A DNA stretch of 64,000 nt from an uncultured Tateyamaria sp. (GTDB taxonomy: Bacteria > Pseudomonadota > Alphaproteobacteria > Rhodobacterales > Rhodobacteraceae): assembly GCF_947503465.1 (NCBI RefSeq), contig NZ_CANNDN010000001.1, positions 248,001 through 312,000 of the forward strand, read 5' to 3'. Below are positions 10,054 to 18,807 of the stretch, one piece after another. The position numbers were made by a program, and so were the translations under genes. Every line of letters starts with the position of its first letter. Position 1 is the stretch's first letter. The notes below the pieces were generated by a model that did not search any database, was not told the origin of the DNA, and was given only the letters and a program-made list of their open reading frames with translations.

Positions 10054-10152
10054 CGGCAACAGACCGCGTGCCGCGATCACTTTTGATCCGGATCACTCTA
10101 TGCGGCGCCTTGCTGTGGTAGCATGAAACCGCCACAGGGAGGATCACGCACC

Positions 10153-10539
10153 ATGAAACGCAGCGACACCGCAAAAGACCACACCGCCACCGCACCCAGC
10201 ATGGCGGACGCGCTTGCGCATTGGCAATCGGCGGGGCTTGGCGCGCTCAACTGGTTTGGGTCAGGCACGCTTGACCGGATGAGCGGCATGGGCGCGGAAT
10301 GGATGGCCTTTGTGGCCGAACGGGTCCGCGAGGACGTGGCCCTGCAACACGCGTTGTTGCACGCCAAGACCCCGGCCGAGGTGCAGGCGCTGCAAATGAC
10401 CTTCCTGCAGAAGGCCCTGGATCAATACACCGCAGAGACGGGCAAGATGATGGAGCTGGGGTCAAGGCTTTTTGACGCCACGGCGCAGGACGCCACGGAC
10501 GAGGACACCGATGATCTGGCCAACAATGTGAACGTCTGA
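10153..10539 (+). CDS. Phasin-like protein
   Basis: A 128-residue, mostly helical protein. The region from HWQSAGLGALNWFG through AERVREDVALQHALL and TPAEVQALQMTFLQKALDQYTAETGKMMELG follows the pattern of phasin family proteins, which coat polyhydroxyalkanoate granules. The C terminus is acidic. The ATG at 10153 follows GGGAGG by 8 bases; a Met 10 codons upstream lacks such a site. No PHA synthase is nearby, so granule association rests on sequence pattern alone. Confidence 0.7.
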   Translation: MKRSDTAKDHTATAPSMADALAHWQSAGLGALNWFGSGTLDRMSGMGAEWMAFVAERVREDVALQHALLHAKTPAEVQALQMTFLQKALDQYTAETGKMMELGSRLFDATAQDATDEDTDDLANNVNV

Positions 10540-10579
10540 TCCCGGCGCGACACAGGGCCTGCCGCACCGCAACGGGCGC

Positions 10580-10614
10580 CGGAAAAGGAAAGGGCGCCGC
10601 AGCTGCAGCGCCCT
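10580..10614 (-). terminator. Terminator of infC
   Basis: Read on the minus strand: AGGGCGC, a CTGCAGCTGCG loop region, GCGCCCT, then TTCCTTTTCC. It lies 26 bases beyond the infC stop. The 10123-10540 gene ends on the other side and may share the hairpin. Confidence 0.7.
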
Positions 10615-10639
10615 GTCGTCTGTTCGGCTGATCCGGTCG

Positions 10640-11188
10640 TCACTTCTGCGGCAATGGCCCGATCATCATGACCATCTGACGGCCTTCCATCTTGGGAAAG
10701 TTCTCGACCTTGCCGATGTCCTTGGTGTCCTCGGCCACCCGTTCCAGCAATTCGCGACCCAGGTTCTGGTGCGCCATCTCGCGGCCACGGAATCGCAGGG
10801 TCACCTTCACCTTGTCGCCGTTTTCAAGGAACTTGAAGACGTTGCGCATCTTCACATCGTAATCGTTGGTGTCGGTGTTGGGGCGGAACTTGACCTCCTT
10901 CACCTCGATGATCTTCTGCTTCTTGCGGGCTTCGGCTTCGCGTTTCTGCGTCTCGTACTTGAACTTGCCGAAATCCATGATCTTGCACACGGGCGGATTG
11001 GCATTGGGCGAGATTTCAACCAGATCCAGCCCGGCCTCATCCGCCATGTCCATGGCGCGGGCGGGGGTGACAACACCGACATTTTCGCCGTCGGCGCCAA
11101 TCAGGCGAATTTCAGTTGCACGGATCTTGTCATTGACGCGCGGGCCGGTGTCTCTCTGGGGCGGCGCGTTGTGGGGTCTGCGAGCGAT
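10640..11188 (-). CDS. infC: Translation initiation factor IF-3, ATC start
   Basis: IF-3 binds the 30S subunit, prevents 50S joining and proofreads start codon and initiator tRNA. The protein is 182 residues if it starts at the ATC at 11188, giving the family N terminus [22 protein letters not shown]; the C domain contains [15 protein letters not shown]. The frame continues upstream through a stretch with no IF-3 similarity, no ATG or GTG fits the family start, and AAAGGA lies 8 bases before the ATC. A rare start codon is the known basis of infC autoregulation, since IF-3 itself rejects such starts. It is monocistronic here. Confidence 0.92.
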   Translation of the reverse strand: MARRPHNAPPQRDTGPRVNDKIRATEIRLIGADGENVGVVTPARAMDMADEAGLDLVEISPNANPPVCKIMDFGKFKYETQKREAEARKKQKIIEVKEVKFRPNTDTNDYDVKMRNVFKFLENGDKVKVTLRFRGREMAHQNLGRELLERVAEDTKDIGKVENFPKMEGRQMVMMIGPLPQK

Positions 11189-11300
11189 GGTGGTCGTCCT
11201 TTGATCGTTCCAAAAATATGAGGCCGGAAGGTAGCCTTTGACCCGGTTTTCTTCAACCCTATGAATCGGCCATCCTGCGCCGAAATCTGCAATTTTCCCC

Positions 11301-11329
11301 CTTGAACCTTTTCTTTCCGGCCCGCATCT
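11301..11329 (+). promoter_or_regulatory. Possible RpoH-type promoter before the 11-mer repeat gene
   Basis: CTTGAAC, a 13-base spacer and CCCGCATCT resemble a heat-shock sigma factor promoter (CTTGAAA / CCCCATNT). It would give a leader of roughly 50-60 bases before the ATG at 11391. The assignment is by eye only. Confidence 0.35.
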
Positions 11330-11390
11330 GACACCCGGAACCAAAGGCGCGGACACACAGTTGATCGCGGACACATAAAAGGACAGTGCC

Positions 11391-12434
11391 ATGAGAAATC
11401 TCATCTGGATTATCGTAGCGGTCGTGATCGCGGGTGGGGCCTATCTGCTCTACTCCGGCCAGACCCCCCAAGAGGTGGCAACACAGGCGGCAGACGCCGT
11501 GAATGCGCCCGAAGCGCTCGACAGCGCAAGCGAGGCCGTCGGCGAGGCGGTCGAGGCCACGCAAGAGGCGGCGACCGACGCTGTGGACGCCGCCACGGAT
11601 GCGGGCGAAGCGGCCGTGGACGCGGTGGAAGAGACAGCGGGTGCAGCGGTTGATGCGGCCACTGACCTGGCAGAAGGTGCCGCTGATGCGGCAGCCGACG
11701 CGGTGGACGGGGCACAGGCCCTGGCCGAAGACGCGGCAAATGCAGCCGGTGACGCGGTGGACGCCGCAACCGACGCGGCCAGCGACGCTGTTGATGCCGT
11801 GACCGGCACTGCATCGGAGGCGGCAGATGCCGCGACGGACACCGCCACCGACGCGGCAGACGCAACGGCAGATGCGGCAGACGCGGCCACGGACGCAGCC
11901 GGCGACGCGGTAGACGCGGCCGCCGACACAGCCGCCGACGCCGCCGAAGCCACGACAGAGGCCGCGACGGACGCCGTTGACGCAACGACCGAAGCCGCAA
12001 CAGACGCGGCCGAAGCCACCACAGACGCCGCAACAGACGCAGCCGAAGCCACAACAGACGCCGCAACCGACGCAGCCGAAGCCACAACAGACGCTGCAAC
12101 CGACGCGGTTGATGCAACCACCGAAGCCGCAGAGGGTGCCGCAGACGCAGCAACGGATGCAGTGACGGAAGACGCGGCAACCGAAACCGCCGACGCAGCC
12201 ATTGACGAGGCGGCAGTGACGGCCACGGAAGGCACCGAAGACGCAGGCGGCGCGGCCAAACTTCTAACCGTCGACGGGTTCAATTTCGAGAAGGTTGCCG
12301 AGATGATCGACAACTCCGAGGCCCTGAGCACCGTTCAGAAAACCACGCTCAAGGCCGGGATCGAGCAAGCGCAGAACAACCCCGAAGTTCTGCAAGGCCT
12401 GCTGGACCAGCTGAAATCGGCTATGGGTCTCTGA
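11391..12434 (+). CDS. Membrane-anchored acidic protein of 11-residue Ala/Asp/Thr repeats (LEA-like)
   Basis: A 347-residue protein. Residues 4-21 form one uncleaved membrane anchor or signal anchor ([18 protein letters not shown]). From about residue 46 to 285 the sequence is more than twenty 11-residue units of the type [11 protein letters not shown], with no Lys, Arg, Cys or aromatic residue, so it is extremely acidic and should form a long amphipathic helix. The C-terminal 60 residues are normal sequence ([18 protein letters not shown] to DQLKSAMGL). Eleven-residue periodicity is the hallmark of group 3 LEA and apolipoprotein-like helices. Function unknown; membrane or envelope protection under stress is inferred. 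Confidence 0.8.
   Translation: MRNLIWIIVAVVIAGGAYLLYSGQTPQEVATQAADAVNAPEALDSASEAVGEAVEATQEAATDAVDAATDAGEAAVDAVEETAGAAVDAATDLAEGAADAAADAVDGAQALAEDAANAAGDAVDAATDAASDAVDAVTGTASEAADAATDTATDAADATADAADAATDAAGDAVDAAADTAADAAEATTEAATDAVDATTEAATDAAEATTDAATDAAEATTDAATDAAEATTDAATDAVDATTEAAEGAADAATDAVTEDAATETADAAIDEAAVTATEGTEDAGGAAKLLTVDGFNFEKVAEMIDNSEALSTVQKTTLKAGIEQAQNNPEVLQGLLDQLKSAMGL
11946..12125 (+). repeat. Tandem 33-base repeats inside the acidic repeat gene
   Basis: Three to five near-identical 33-base units beginning GAAGCCACAACAGACGC encode the 11-residue protein repeat. The near-identity at DNA level points to recent unit duplication, so the copy number is likely to vary between strains. Confidence 0.8.
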
Positions 12435-12458
12435 TCCAACCGATCTTTGCAACATGTG

Positions 12459-12490
12459 AAAGCGCTCCTGAGGCTCAGGGGCGCTTTTTC
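12459..12490 (+). terminator. Rho-independent terminator of the repeat-protein gene
   Basis: AGCGCTCCTGAG / CTCAGGGGCGCT stem followed by TTTTTC, 25 bases after the stop. Confidence 0.88.
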
Positions 12491-12656
12491 ATTTGTGCGG
12501 AGTAGGGAATGGCTGGTTTGGGTCCAAGATGACCGATGCTGCGCTTTTCGCTAGTGACCGCTATAGTAGGGCAGGCGTCAACGCAGCAAGAGGTTTGAAT
12601 AACGTGAAATTCCAACGAGTTTTCTCCTTTGGGCGAGGACGGCACCCAAAACGCCC

Positions 12657-13010
12657 ATGCAGCGCGTCGGAGCGCTACTGATAGGGTGCAACTCAGTTCT
12701 GTGCTCGGCCATCATATTGATGACGATTGTCGGTGCTTTTTCCGATGCTTGGACTATCACAGGGGTTACGATCGGTGCCTTTGGCTTTGGTTTTGTTTTA
12801 TTGCTCCTTCCGACTGGAATAGCGCATGGGCTGGCAGCAGTTGTTCCACGTCTGTTCGACTCTTGGAGGCCTGATCCGGATATACGAATGGAAGAGTTGA
12901 GCATACGCTTCGCTGACCGCGTGAAGGATATGTACCTCGTTGTGGGCTGGCTCACTTCGTTCTGTACAGTTGCGTTGTTGATCTATCTACTTATGTTCCG
13001 ACCAGGCTGA
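12657..13010 (+). CDS. Small membrane protein of unknown function
   Basis: A 117-residue product with three predicted membrane helices: residues 4-27 (GALLIGCNSVLCSAIILMTIVG), about 34-58 (TGVTIGAFGFGFVLLLLPTGI) and 93-113 (VVGWLTSFCTVALLIYLL), with a charged segment between the second and third. Base composition is clearly less GC-rich than the neighbours, and no clear ribosome binding site precedes the ATG, so the start may differ. The hydrophobic pattern favours a real gene. A terminator follows 85 bases later. Confidence 0.55.
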   Translation: MQRVGALLIGCNSVLCSAIILMTIVGAFSDAWTITGVTIGAFGFGFVLLLLPTGIAHGLAAVVPRLFDSWRPDPDIRMEELSIRFADRVKDMYLVVGWLTSFCTVALLIYLLMFRPG

Positions 13011-13094
13011 ACAATGGCCGATGGCGGCCAGATTGCGGACATTCGGTCAACGATCTCGAACGGCAGCTCTGTCCGCCAGCCGACATAAAAAATG

Positions 13095-13125
13095 AAAAAA
13101 GCCCTGGTGATGGCCAGGGCTTTTT
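13095..13125. terminator. Bidirectional terminator
   Basis: AAAAAAGCCCTGG-tgatgg-CCAGGGCTTTTT. It can end transcription of the membrane-protein gene from the left and of the ferredoxin reductase gene from the right. Confidence 0.9.
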
Positions 13126-13152
13126 GTATGGATCGCCTGGTCTTTTTTGCGC

Positions 13153-14004
13153 TCAGTCCAGGAACGCCTTTTCGACCACGTAGTGCGCAGGCTTTGAATT
13201 GGCCCCTTCCTCCAGCCCATACCCCTCGAACATCTCTTTCAGTTCGAGGTTGAAGGCCAGGTTTCCGCAGATCATCGCGCGGTCTGTCTCGGGGTTCAGG
13301 GGCGGCACGCCCAGATCGGCAAAGGCGTCGCCCGACTTCATCAGATCGGTGATGCGGCCCATCTTGGGGCTCTCTTCGCGGGTGGTGGTGGGATAATACT
13401 TGATCTTCTTCCAGAACCCGTCGCCGATCACCTCGTTCAGCAATTCGTCTGATTTCAGGCTCTCGATCAGATCACGGCCATAAGTCAGCTCGCCCACTTC
13501 CCGGCAGGTGTGGGTGATGATGACCTCGTCGTAATCTTCATAGGTCTGCGGCTCGCGCAGCAGCGACGCGAAGGGGGCAAAACCGGTGCCGGTGGCAAAG
13601 AACCAGATGCGCTTGCCGGGCAGCAGCGCGTCATGCACCAGCGTGCCCACGGGCTTGGGGCGCAGGATGATCTCGTCGCCCGGCTGGATGTGCTGCAGTT
13701 TCGACGTCAGCGGGCCGTCCTGCACCTTGATGGAATAGAACTCCAACTCCTCGTCCCAGGACGGCGACGCGATGGAATAGGCGCGCAGCAGCGGCTTTTG
13801 CTTGCCCGTCTCGGGGTGCGGATCGCCCATCAGGCCGATCATCACGAACTCGCCCGACCGAAAGCGCAGCGACGCAGGGCGCGTGCAGCGGAAGCGGAAC
13901 AGCCGGTCGGTGTAATGCTCGATCTCGGTCACGGTCTGCGCATCGGGCAGGGTGGGGGTCGCCTTGACGGCGGTGGTCTCGTTCACGGGTGTTTGCTCGG
14001 TCAT
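13153..14004 (-). CDS. fpr: Ferredoxin--NADP reductase
   Basis: FAD enzyme that exchanges electrons between NADPH and ferredoxin or flavodoxin. The 283-residue protein shows the FAD-binding RAYSIASP motif near residue 95, the NADP-binding GTGFAPFASLLREP segment and the CGN motif (AMICGNLAFN) followed by the conserved C-terminal AHYVVEKAF. About 20 extra N-terminal residues precede the FAD domain. It follows the APS and sulfite reductase genes in the same direction, 119 bases after the DUF934 gene. Supplying electrons to sulfite reductase is a sensible role because no flavoprotein subunit CysJ is encoded here. Confidence 0.92.
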   Translation of the reverse strand: MTEQTPVNETTAVKATPTLPDAQTVTEIEHYTDRLFRFRCTRPASLRFRSGEFVMIGLMGDPHPETGKQKPLLRAYSIASPSWDEELEFYSIKVQDGPLTSKLQHIQPGDEIILRPKPVGTLVHDALLPGKRIWFFATGTGFAPFASLLREPQTYEDYDEVIITHTCREVGELTYGRDLIESLKSDELLNEVIGDGFWKKIKYYPTTTREESPKMGRITDLMKSGDAFADLGVPPLNPETDRAMICGNLAFNLELKEMFEGYGLEEGANSKPAHYVVEKAFLD

Positions 14005-14122
14005 GAATATGTCAACGCAGGTTTACACCTGCGCCTCTCACTTTGGGAAGGATTTTGTGGATGGGTAAACGCGCGAAAGGTCGCGCGCCTTGATCTGGAT
14101 CACGGGCCGCGCCCGACGCGCG

Positions 14123-14533
14123 TCAGTGATTGGAAGCGCCGCGCAGGCGGGCCTGATAGTCGTGGCTTTGCCAATCGGCGCGGAACTGCCACTGGTCTTC
14201 GGGCTGGCGGGCGGCCAGCGCCTGGCTGATCTCGACCTCGTCAAAACCCGCGCGTCGCGCCATCGCGTATTGATCCGAAATCACATGGCCCTTTGCGCGC
14301 AGACGGCCCTGAAACCCGCGCAGGCGCAGCATCCGGGCAATGGTGAACCCGCGCCCATCGGCAAAGCTGGGGAAATCCACGCGGATGATGTCCGCATTCA
14401 GCGGGATCTGATCGGGGTCCGCATCGCTGGGCACGTCAAGTGCGGCCGCATCATTCGCGGCCTCGCCCAGCGGGGCATAGCCGCCATCCCATGTGTCCGG
14501 GCCAAAGCCCTGATCGGTCACTACGATTGTCAT
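14123..14533 (-). CDS. DUF934 family protein of the sulfate assimilation operon
   Basis: A 136-residue protein with the DUF934 core (IIRVDFPSFADGRGFTIARMLRLRGFQGRLRAKG is the characteristic block; key residues are the FPxFxDGRGxSxA-like segment). DUF934 proteins are regularly encoded next to sulfite or nitrite reductases and are thought to act as an accessory to them. The ATG overlaps the cysH stop by four bases, so it is translationally coupled to cysH. Confidence 0.85.
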   Translation of the reverse strand: MTIVVTDQGFGPDTWDGGYAPLGEAANDAAALDVPSDADPDQIPLNADIIRVDFPSFADGRGFTIARMLRLRGFQGRLRAKGHVISDQYAMARRAGFDEVEISQALAARQPEDQWQFRADWQSHDYQARLRGASNH

Positions 14534-15282
14534 GTGCTTTCTCCTGTCCGCACCATCTTGCCATCGACAAAATGGATGCCACATTCGTCCTTGTCCTGAT
14601 CCCGCCAGCGCCCGGCGCGCGGGTCTTCTCCGTCTGCCACCCTGGATGTGCACGGTGCGCACCCGATGCTGGGATAGCCCTGCGCCACCAGCGGGTGCCG
14701 GGGCAGGCGGTTTTCAACCATGTAGTCACGCACGTCCTCGGGCGCCCAACGGGCCAGCGGGTTCACCTTGATCCGGCCCGTGGCCTCTTCGACCTCGAAG
14801 AACTCAAGCGTTGCGCGCGTGCCGGATTGGTAGCGTTTCCTGCCCGTCATCCAGCCGCCATAGGGCACAAGCGCCTTTTGTAGCGGACGGGTCTTGCGCA
14901 GCGCGCAGCACGCATCCGGGTCACGCTGATGCAGGGTGCCGTCCGGGTCTTTTGCGTCAATGTCGTCTGCGCGGATCACTGTGACGTTCTCCAGCCGCAG
15001 ACGTTCCGCCACGTCCTGCTGGTACACCAGCGTTTCTGCAAAGAGCATCTCGGTGTCGATGAAGATCACCGGCACATCCCGTTTCACCATCGCGGCAAGG
15101 TGCAGCAGTACCACCGATTCCGCGCCAAAGCTGGACACCAGCGCGATATCCGGCACAGCGTCGAAGGCCGCGCGCAGCACGTCCGTGGCACCATGATGGG
15201 TCAGTTGCGCGTTCAGCGCGCTGACCATCACCTGCGCATCGGGCTGCGTCGGGCCATGCATATTTGGAGAACAATGAAGCAT
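14530..15282 (-). CDS. cysH: Adenylyl-sulfate (APS) reductase, 4Fe-4S type
   Basis: Reduces activated sulfate to sulfite. The 250-residue protein has the SSFGAESVV P-loop-like motif near residue 50, the C125-C126 pair and the C208-x2-C211 pair. This CC/CxxC pattern binds a [4Fe-4S] cluster and marks APS-reducing enzymes; PAPS-specific CysH proteins lack it. The C-terminal nucleophile is present in ECGIHF. The start at 15282 is six bases after the sulfite reductase stop; a Met seven codons later is an alternative because neither has a clear ribosome binding site. Confidence 0.9.
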   Translation of the reverse strand: MLHCSPNMHGPTQPDAQVMVSALNAQLTHHGATDVLRAAFDAVPDIALVSSFGAESVVLLHLAAMVKRDVPVIFIDTEMLFAETLVYQQDVAERLRLENVTVIRADDIDAKDPDGTLHQRDPDACCALRKTRPLQKALVPYGGWMTGRKRYQSGTRATLEFFEVEEATGRIKVNPLARWAPEDVRDYMVENRLPRHPLVAQGYPSIGCAPCTSRVADGEDPRAGRWRDQDKDECGIHFVDGKMVRTGEST

Positions 15283-15288
15283 GCGCGC

Positions 15289-16953
15289 TTACTCTGCGGC
15301 CACTTTCGTCTCGGGGTACAGCGCGGCCTTGAACGGGGCCATGCCGGTGCGGCGGTAGGTGTCGAGGAAGGGTTCGTCCTCGCCCCTGCGCAGGTCCAGA
15401 TAGGTGTCCACGATCCGTTCCACCGCAGGCACGATCTCGGTGGCCGAGAAGCCGGGGCCGACCCGGTCGCCCACGGCAGCCGTTTCGGTGTGATCGCCGC
15501 CCAGCGTGATCTGGTAGTTCTCGACACCGGCGCGGTCGAGGCCGAGGATCCCGATATGGCCCACATGGTGGTGCCCACAGGCGTTGATGCAGCCCGAGAT
15601 CTTGATCTTGAGCGCACCGATCTCGTGTTCGCGCTTGAGGTCATCAAAGGCGGTCGCGATCTCCTGCGCAATCGGGATCGACCGGGCGGTGGCCAGCGCG
15701 CAATAGTCCATGCCGGGGCAGGCGATGATGTCGCTGATCAGGCCGATATTGGCGGTTGCAAGCCCGGCCTCTTTGAGCCGCGCGTGGACGGCTGGCAGGT
15801 CCGACACATGCACATGCGGCAGGATCACGTTCTGCTCGTGGCTGATGCGCAATTCGTCATGGGCGAACTCTTCGGCCAGGTCCGCCATCAGGCGCATCTG
15901 GTCCGCTGTCGCATCACCGGGCGTATCGCCGTGTTTCTTCAGCGAAATCGACACGATCTTATAGCCGTCGGCCTTGTGTGCGGTCAGGTTGGTGTCCGCC
16001 CAGCTGCGGAACACCGGATCATTGTGATAGGCGTCCTTGAACGGCGCCTCGGACGCCACCTTGAAGGCGGGGGCGGCGAAATGCGCTTCGATCTCGCGCA
16101 GCATCTGCACGTCCACGCCCGAGAACGTCTTGCGGGTTTCGACAAACCGTTCGTCGACCAGACGGCGGATCTCATCAATACCATGCTCGTGCACGGTGAT
16201 CTTGATGCGCGCCTTGTACTTGTTGTCGCGCCGCCCGATCTGGTTCCAGACCGACACGACGGCCTCAAGATAGGGCAGCAGGTCCGCTTCGGGCAGGAAG
16301 TCGTTGATGACCTTGCCTATCATGGGTGTGCGGCCCAGACCACCGCCCACGATGATCTCGTACCCGCGCACGCCCTCGCGTTCGACCATACGGACGCCGA
16401 TATCGTGCGCTTTCGTCACGGCGCGGTCATTGGGCGATCCGGTGATGGCGATCTTGAACTTGCGCGGCATGAACTGGAACTCGGGGTGGTCGGTGGACCA
16501 CTGGCGCATCAGCTCGGCCACGGGGCGCGGGTCGGCGATTTCATCGGCGGCGGCCCCGGCAAAATGGTCAGCCGTCACGTTGCGGATCGTGTTGCCGGAG
16601 GTCTGGATGGCGTGCATGCCGACCTCGGCCAACGCGTCCAGCATGTCGGGCACGTCCTTCAGTTCGGGCCAGTTGTACTGGATGTTCTGGCGCGTGGTGA
16701 AGTGGCCATAGCCCTTGTCCCACCGTTCCGCGATCTCGGCCAGCTTGCGCATCTTGGCGGATGACAACGTGCCATAGGGGATCGCCACGCGCAGCATGTA
16801 GGCGTGTAGTTGCAGGTAGAGGCCGTTCATCAGGCGCAGCGGTTTGAACTCATCCTCGGTCAGCGCGCCGGAGATGCGGCGATCGACCTGTTGACGGAAC
16901 TGCGCGTTCCGCTCGGCCAGAAAGGCGGTGTCGAACTCGGAATAGCTGTACAT
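15289..16953 (-). CDS. cysI: Ferredoxin-type sulfite reductase, siroheme and 4Fe-4S
   Basis: Six-electron reduction of sulfite to sulfide. The 554-residue protein has two nitrite/sulfite reductase ferredoxin-like half-domains and the siroheme/4Fe-4S ligands in a C-x5-C block (ACPGMDYCALA) and a C-x3-C block (GCINACGHHH). Homologues may also be called nitrite/sulfite reductase, but the neighbours (APS reductase, siroheme synthase) support sulfite as substrate. Its start overlaps the DUF2849 stop (TGATG). Confidence 0.92.
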   Translation of the reverse strand: MYSYSEFDTAFLAERNAQFRQQVDRRISGALTEDEFKPLRLMNGLYLQLHAYMLRVAIPYGTLSSAKMRKLAEIAERWDKGYGHFTTRQNIQYNWPELKDVPDMLDALAEVGMHAIQTSGNTIRNVTADHFAGAAADEIADPRPVAELMRQWSTDHPEFQFMPRKFKIAITGSPNDRAVTKAHDIGVRMVEREGVRGYEIIVGGGLGRTPMIGKVINDFLPEADLLPYLEAVVSVWNQIGRRDNKYKARIKITVHEHGIDEIRRLVDERFVETRKTFSGVDVQMLREIEAHFAAPAFKVASEAPFKDAYHNDPVFRSWADTNLTAHKADGYKIVSISLKKHGDTPGDATADQMRLMADLAEEFAHDELRISHEQNVILPHVHVSDLPAVHARLKEAGLATANIGLISDIIACPGMDYCALATARSIPIAQEIATAFDDLKREHEIGALKIKISGCINACGHHHVGHIGILGLDRAGVENYQITLGGDHTETAAVGDRVGPGFSATEIVPAVERIVDTYLDLRRGEDEPFLDTYRRTGMAPFKAALYPETKVAAE

Positions 16954-17252
16954 CAGTTCAGCTCCACTTGCTTGCCATGGGCGTAGTTGCTGGGGCCGGT
17001 GGCCCGGAAGTCCTCGCGGAAATGGGTCGGGACTGGCACGCCATCGTGAACGGCCACATCGGCCAGATAGGCGCCCACAACCTCATCCACCTGCTGAGAG
17101 GCATCGATCAGGCGCAGATCGGCATCGGCCTCATCGGTCAGCACTTCGGCGTCTTCCAGCCTGCGGGTCCAGCCGGTGGCGGTCTGGTAGATCACGTCGC
17201 CCGCCAGCAGATGATTGGCGGTGACAACTTTGGGGGTGAACGCTTTGGGCAT
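16953..17252 (-). CDS. DUF2849 protein
   Basis: A 99-residue protein with the family start FTPKVVTANHLLAGDVIYQT and the central RRLEDAEVLTDEADADLRL. DUF2849 genes sit between cysG and the sulfite reductase gene in many alphaproteobacteria. Both ends overlap their neighbours by TGATG, so it is strictly coupled within the operon. Its biochemical role is unknown to me; a structural or assembly function with sulfite reductase is plausible. Confidence 0.85.
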   Translation of the reverse strand: MPKAFTPKVVTANHLLAGDVIYQTATGWTRRLEDAEVLTDEADADLRLIDASQQVDEVVGAYLADVAVHDGVPVPTHFREDFRATGPSNYAHGKQVELN

Positions 17253-18667
17253 CACTGCGCCTCCTGGATCGGTTCGGGCATTTGGGGCATGGGAATGTCT
17301 GGAATGGCGGCCAATGCGGCGCGCGGGGCCAGACCGATGAAGGTCAGGGCAGGGCCGCCAAGACCGGCTTGTGTCAGGGTCGGCTCCATCTCGGCCACGG
17401 TGGTGGACAGCACCTGTTGATCGGCGCGGCTGGCGTTTTCAACGAAGGTCACGGGCGTGGCCGGATCAATCCCGTGCATCATCAGGCGGCCCTGAATAAA
17501 GCGGGCGGATTTCTTGCCCATGTAGATCGCGGCCACTTCGCCGGGTTGGGCCAGCGCCTTCCAATCGTGATCGGCAAAGCCGCGCGTGTCATGGCCGGTC
17601 AGGAACCGGACGGAGGAGTTGCGGCCCCGGCGCGTCAGCGACTGACCAATGGACGCCACGGCGGCGGATGCGGCGGTGATGCCCGGCACGATGTGATAGT
17701 CCACACCGGCGTGCGTCACGGCCTCGATTTCCTCGTCCAGACGGCCGAACACGGTGGCGTCACCGGATTTCAGGCGCACCACCTGCGCACCTTTCAGCCC
17801 ATGTTCCACGATCAGATCGTTGATGACCTCTTGGGGGGTGGAGGGGCCAAAGGCTTCCTTGCCCACGTCAATCATGGTCGCTTCGCGCCGTGCCAGTTCC
17901 AGAATTTCCTTGGAAATCAGACGGTCATAGATCACCACATCCGCCTCATCCAGCGCCTTGCGCGCCTTGAGGGTCAAGAGTTCCGGATCGCCGGGGCCCG
18001 CGCCGACAAAGGCGACATGACCCTTGCGGGCATCTTTCATGAGGTGGTCGGCCAGAAGTTCATCCAGCGCGGGCTGAATGGCCTCTTCGCCAGTGGCAAA
18101 CGCCTTGGGGCCGGCATTGAAATAGTAGTCACGCCAGAAATCGCGGCGCGCGCGGCCAAAGGGCAGGGCGTCTGCGGCCTTGCGAAACGCCTTGCCAATG
18201 CGGGCCAGCGTGCCCAGCGATGTGGGCAGGCGTTCTTCCAGATCGGCCTTGATGGCGCGGGCCAGCACCGGCGCGGCCCCTTCGGTGCCGATGGCAACAG
18301 TCACGGGGTCACGATCGACGATGGCGGGGGTGATGAACTGGCTATCGGCCAGATTGTCCACGATATTGACCAGCGCACCATCTGCATGGGCGATGGCCGC
18401 CGTGCGCTTGTCTTCGGTCGCGTCTTCGTCAGCGGCATAGAACAGGGCCGCGCACAGCGTGTCACCGGGCTCCATCGCACGCGCGATCAGGCGCAGCTTG
18501 CCCTCGGCAGCCCATGCCCTGATCTGATCATCGGCATCTGGCGCAAAGACCGATATATGCGCCGTCGTCTTCATCAGCAGGCGCAGCTTGGCCAGCGCGG
18601 CGTCACCGCCCCCCGACAGCACAATCCGACGTCCCGCAGTGTTCAGGAAGATGGGAAAATGGTTCAT
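17252..18667 (-). CDS. cysG: Siroheme synthase, CysG
   Basis: Makes siroheme for sulfite reductase. The 471-residue protein fuses an N-terminal precorrin-2 dehydrogenase/ferrochelatase domain (residues 1 to about 210; RIVLSGGGDAALAKLRLL is the NAD-binding start) with a C-terminal uroporphyrinogen III methyltransferase (about 215-460; VGAGPGDPELLTLKA, then VPGITAASAAVA). It is the first gene of the minus-strand sulfur operon, so siroheme supply and use are co-transcribed. Confidence 0.94.
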   Translation of the reverse strand: MNHFPIFLNTAGRRIVLSGGGDAALAKLRLLMKTTAHISVFAPDADDQIRAWAAEGKLRLIARAMEPGDTLCAALFYAADEDATEDKRTAAIAHADGALVNIVDNLADSQFITPAIVDRDPVTVAIGTEGAAPVLARAIKADLEERLPTSLGTLARIGKAFRKAADALPFGRARRDFWRDYYFNAGPKAFATGEEAIQPALDELLADHLMKDARKGHVAFVGAGPGDPELLTLKARKALDEADVVIYDRLISKEILELARREATMIDVGKEAFGPSTPQEVINDLIVEHGLKGAQVVRLKSGDATVFGRLDEEIEAVTHAGVDYHIVPGITAASAAVASIGQSLTRRGRNSSVRFLTGHDTRGFADHDWKALAQPGEVAAIYMGKKSARFIQGRLMMHGIDPATPVTFVENASRADQQVLSTTVAEMEPTLTQAGLGGPALTFIGLAPRAALAAIPDIPMPQMPEPIQEAQ

Positions 18668-18697
18668 CTGCGCCTCGATCCATGAATTCTGACCCTC

Positions 18698-18724
18698 AAT
18701 ATAGGAAATTTTTCCGTATTATCG
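18698..18724. promoter_or_regulatory. AT-rich palindromic operator between cysG and the Lrp-type regulator
   Basis: ATAGGAAATTTTTCCGTAT is a near-perfect inverted repeat (ATA-GGAAA / TTTCC-TAT) in the 140-base divergent gap, 33 bases upstream of the cysG start. Lrp/AsnC proteins bind AT-rich inverted repeats of about 15-19 bases, so this is a good candidate for binding by the divergently encoded regulator. Confidence 0.6.
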
Positions 18725-18807
18725 CTAGACAGTGGCGCAGATAAGGATGATTGTTCTAATTGTGTGCAGGCGCAGAACACCTGTTTCCCGGATTGGAGCG
18801 CTTTGGA

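Noticed and set aside
11410-12331. Minus-strand frames of 256 and 293 codons opposite the repeat gene
   Set aside because: Reverse of the 33-base repeats gives low-complexity Arg/Leu or Ala/Ser sequence. The plus frame has a membrane anchor, a normal C-terminal domain and a terminator.
14929-18685. Long plus-strand frames opposite cysH, cysI and cysG
   Set aside because: Antisense shadows with no recognisable domains; the minus-strand genes are complete and coupled.
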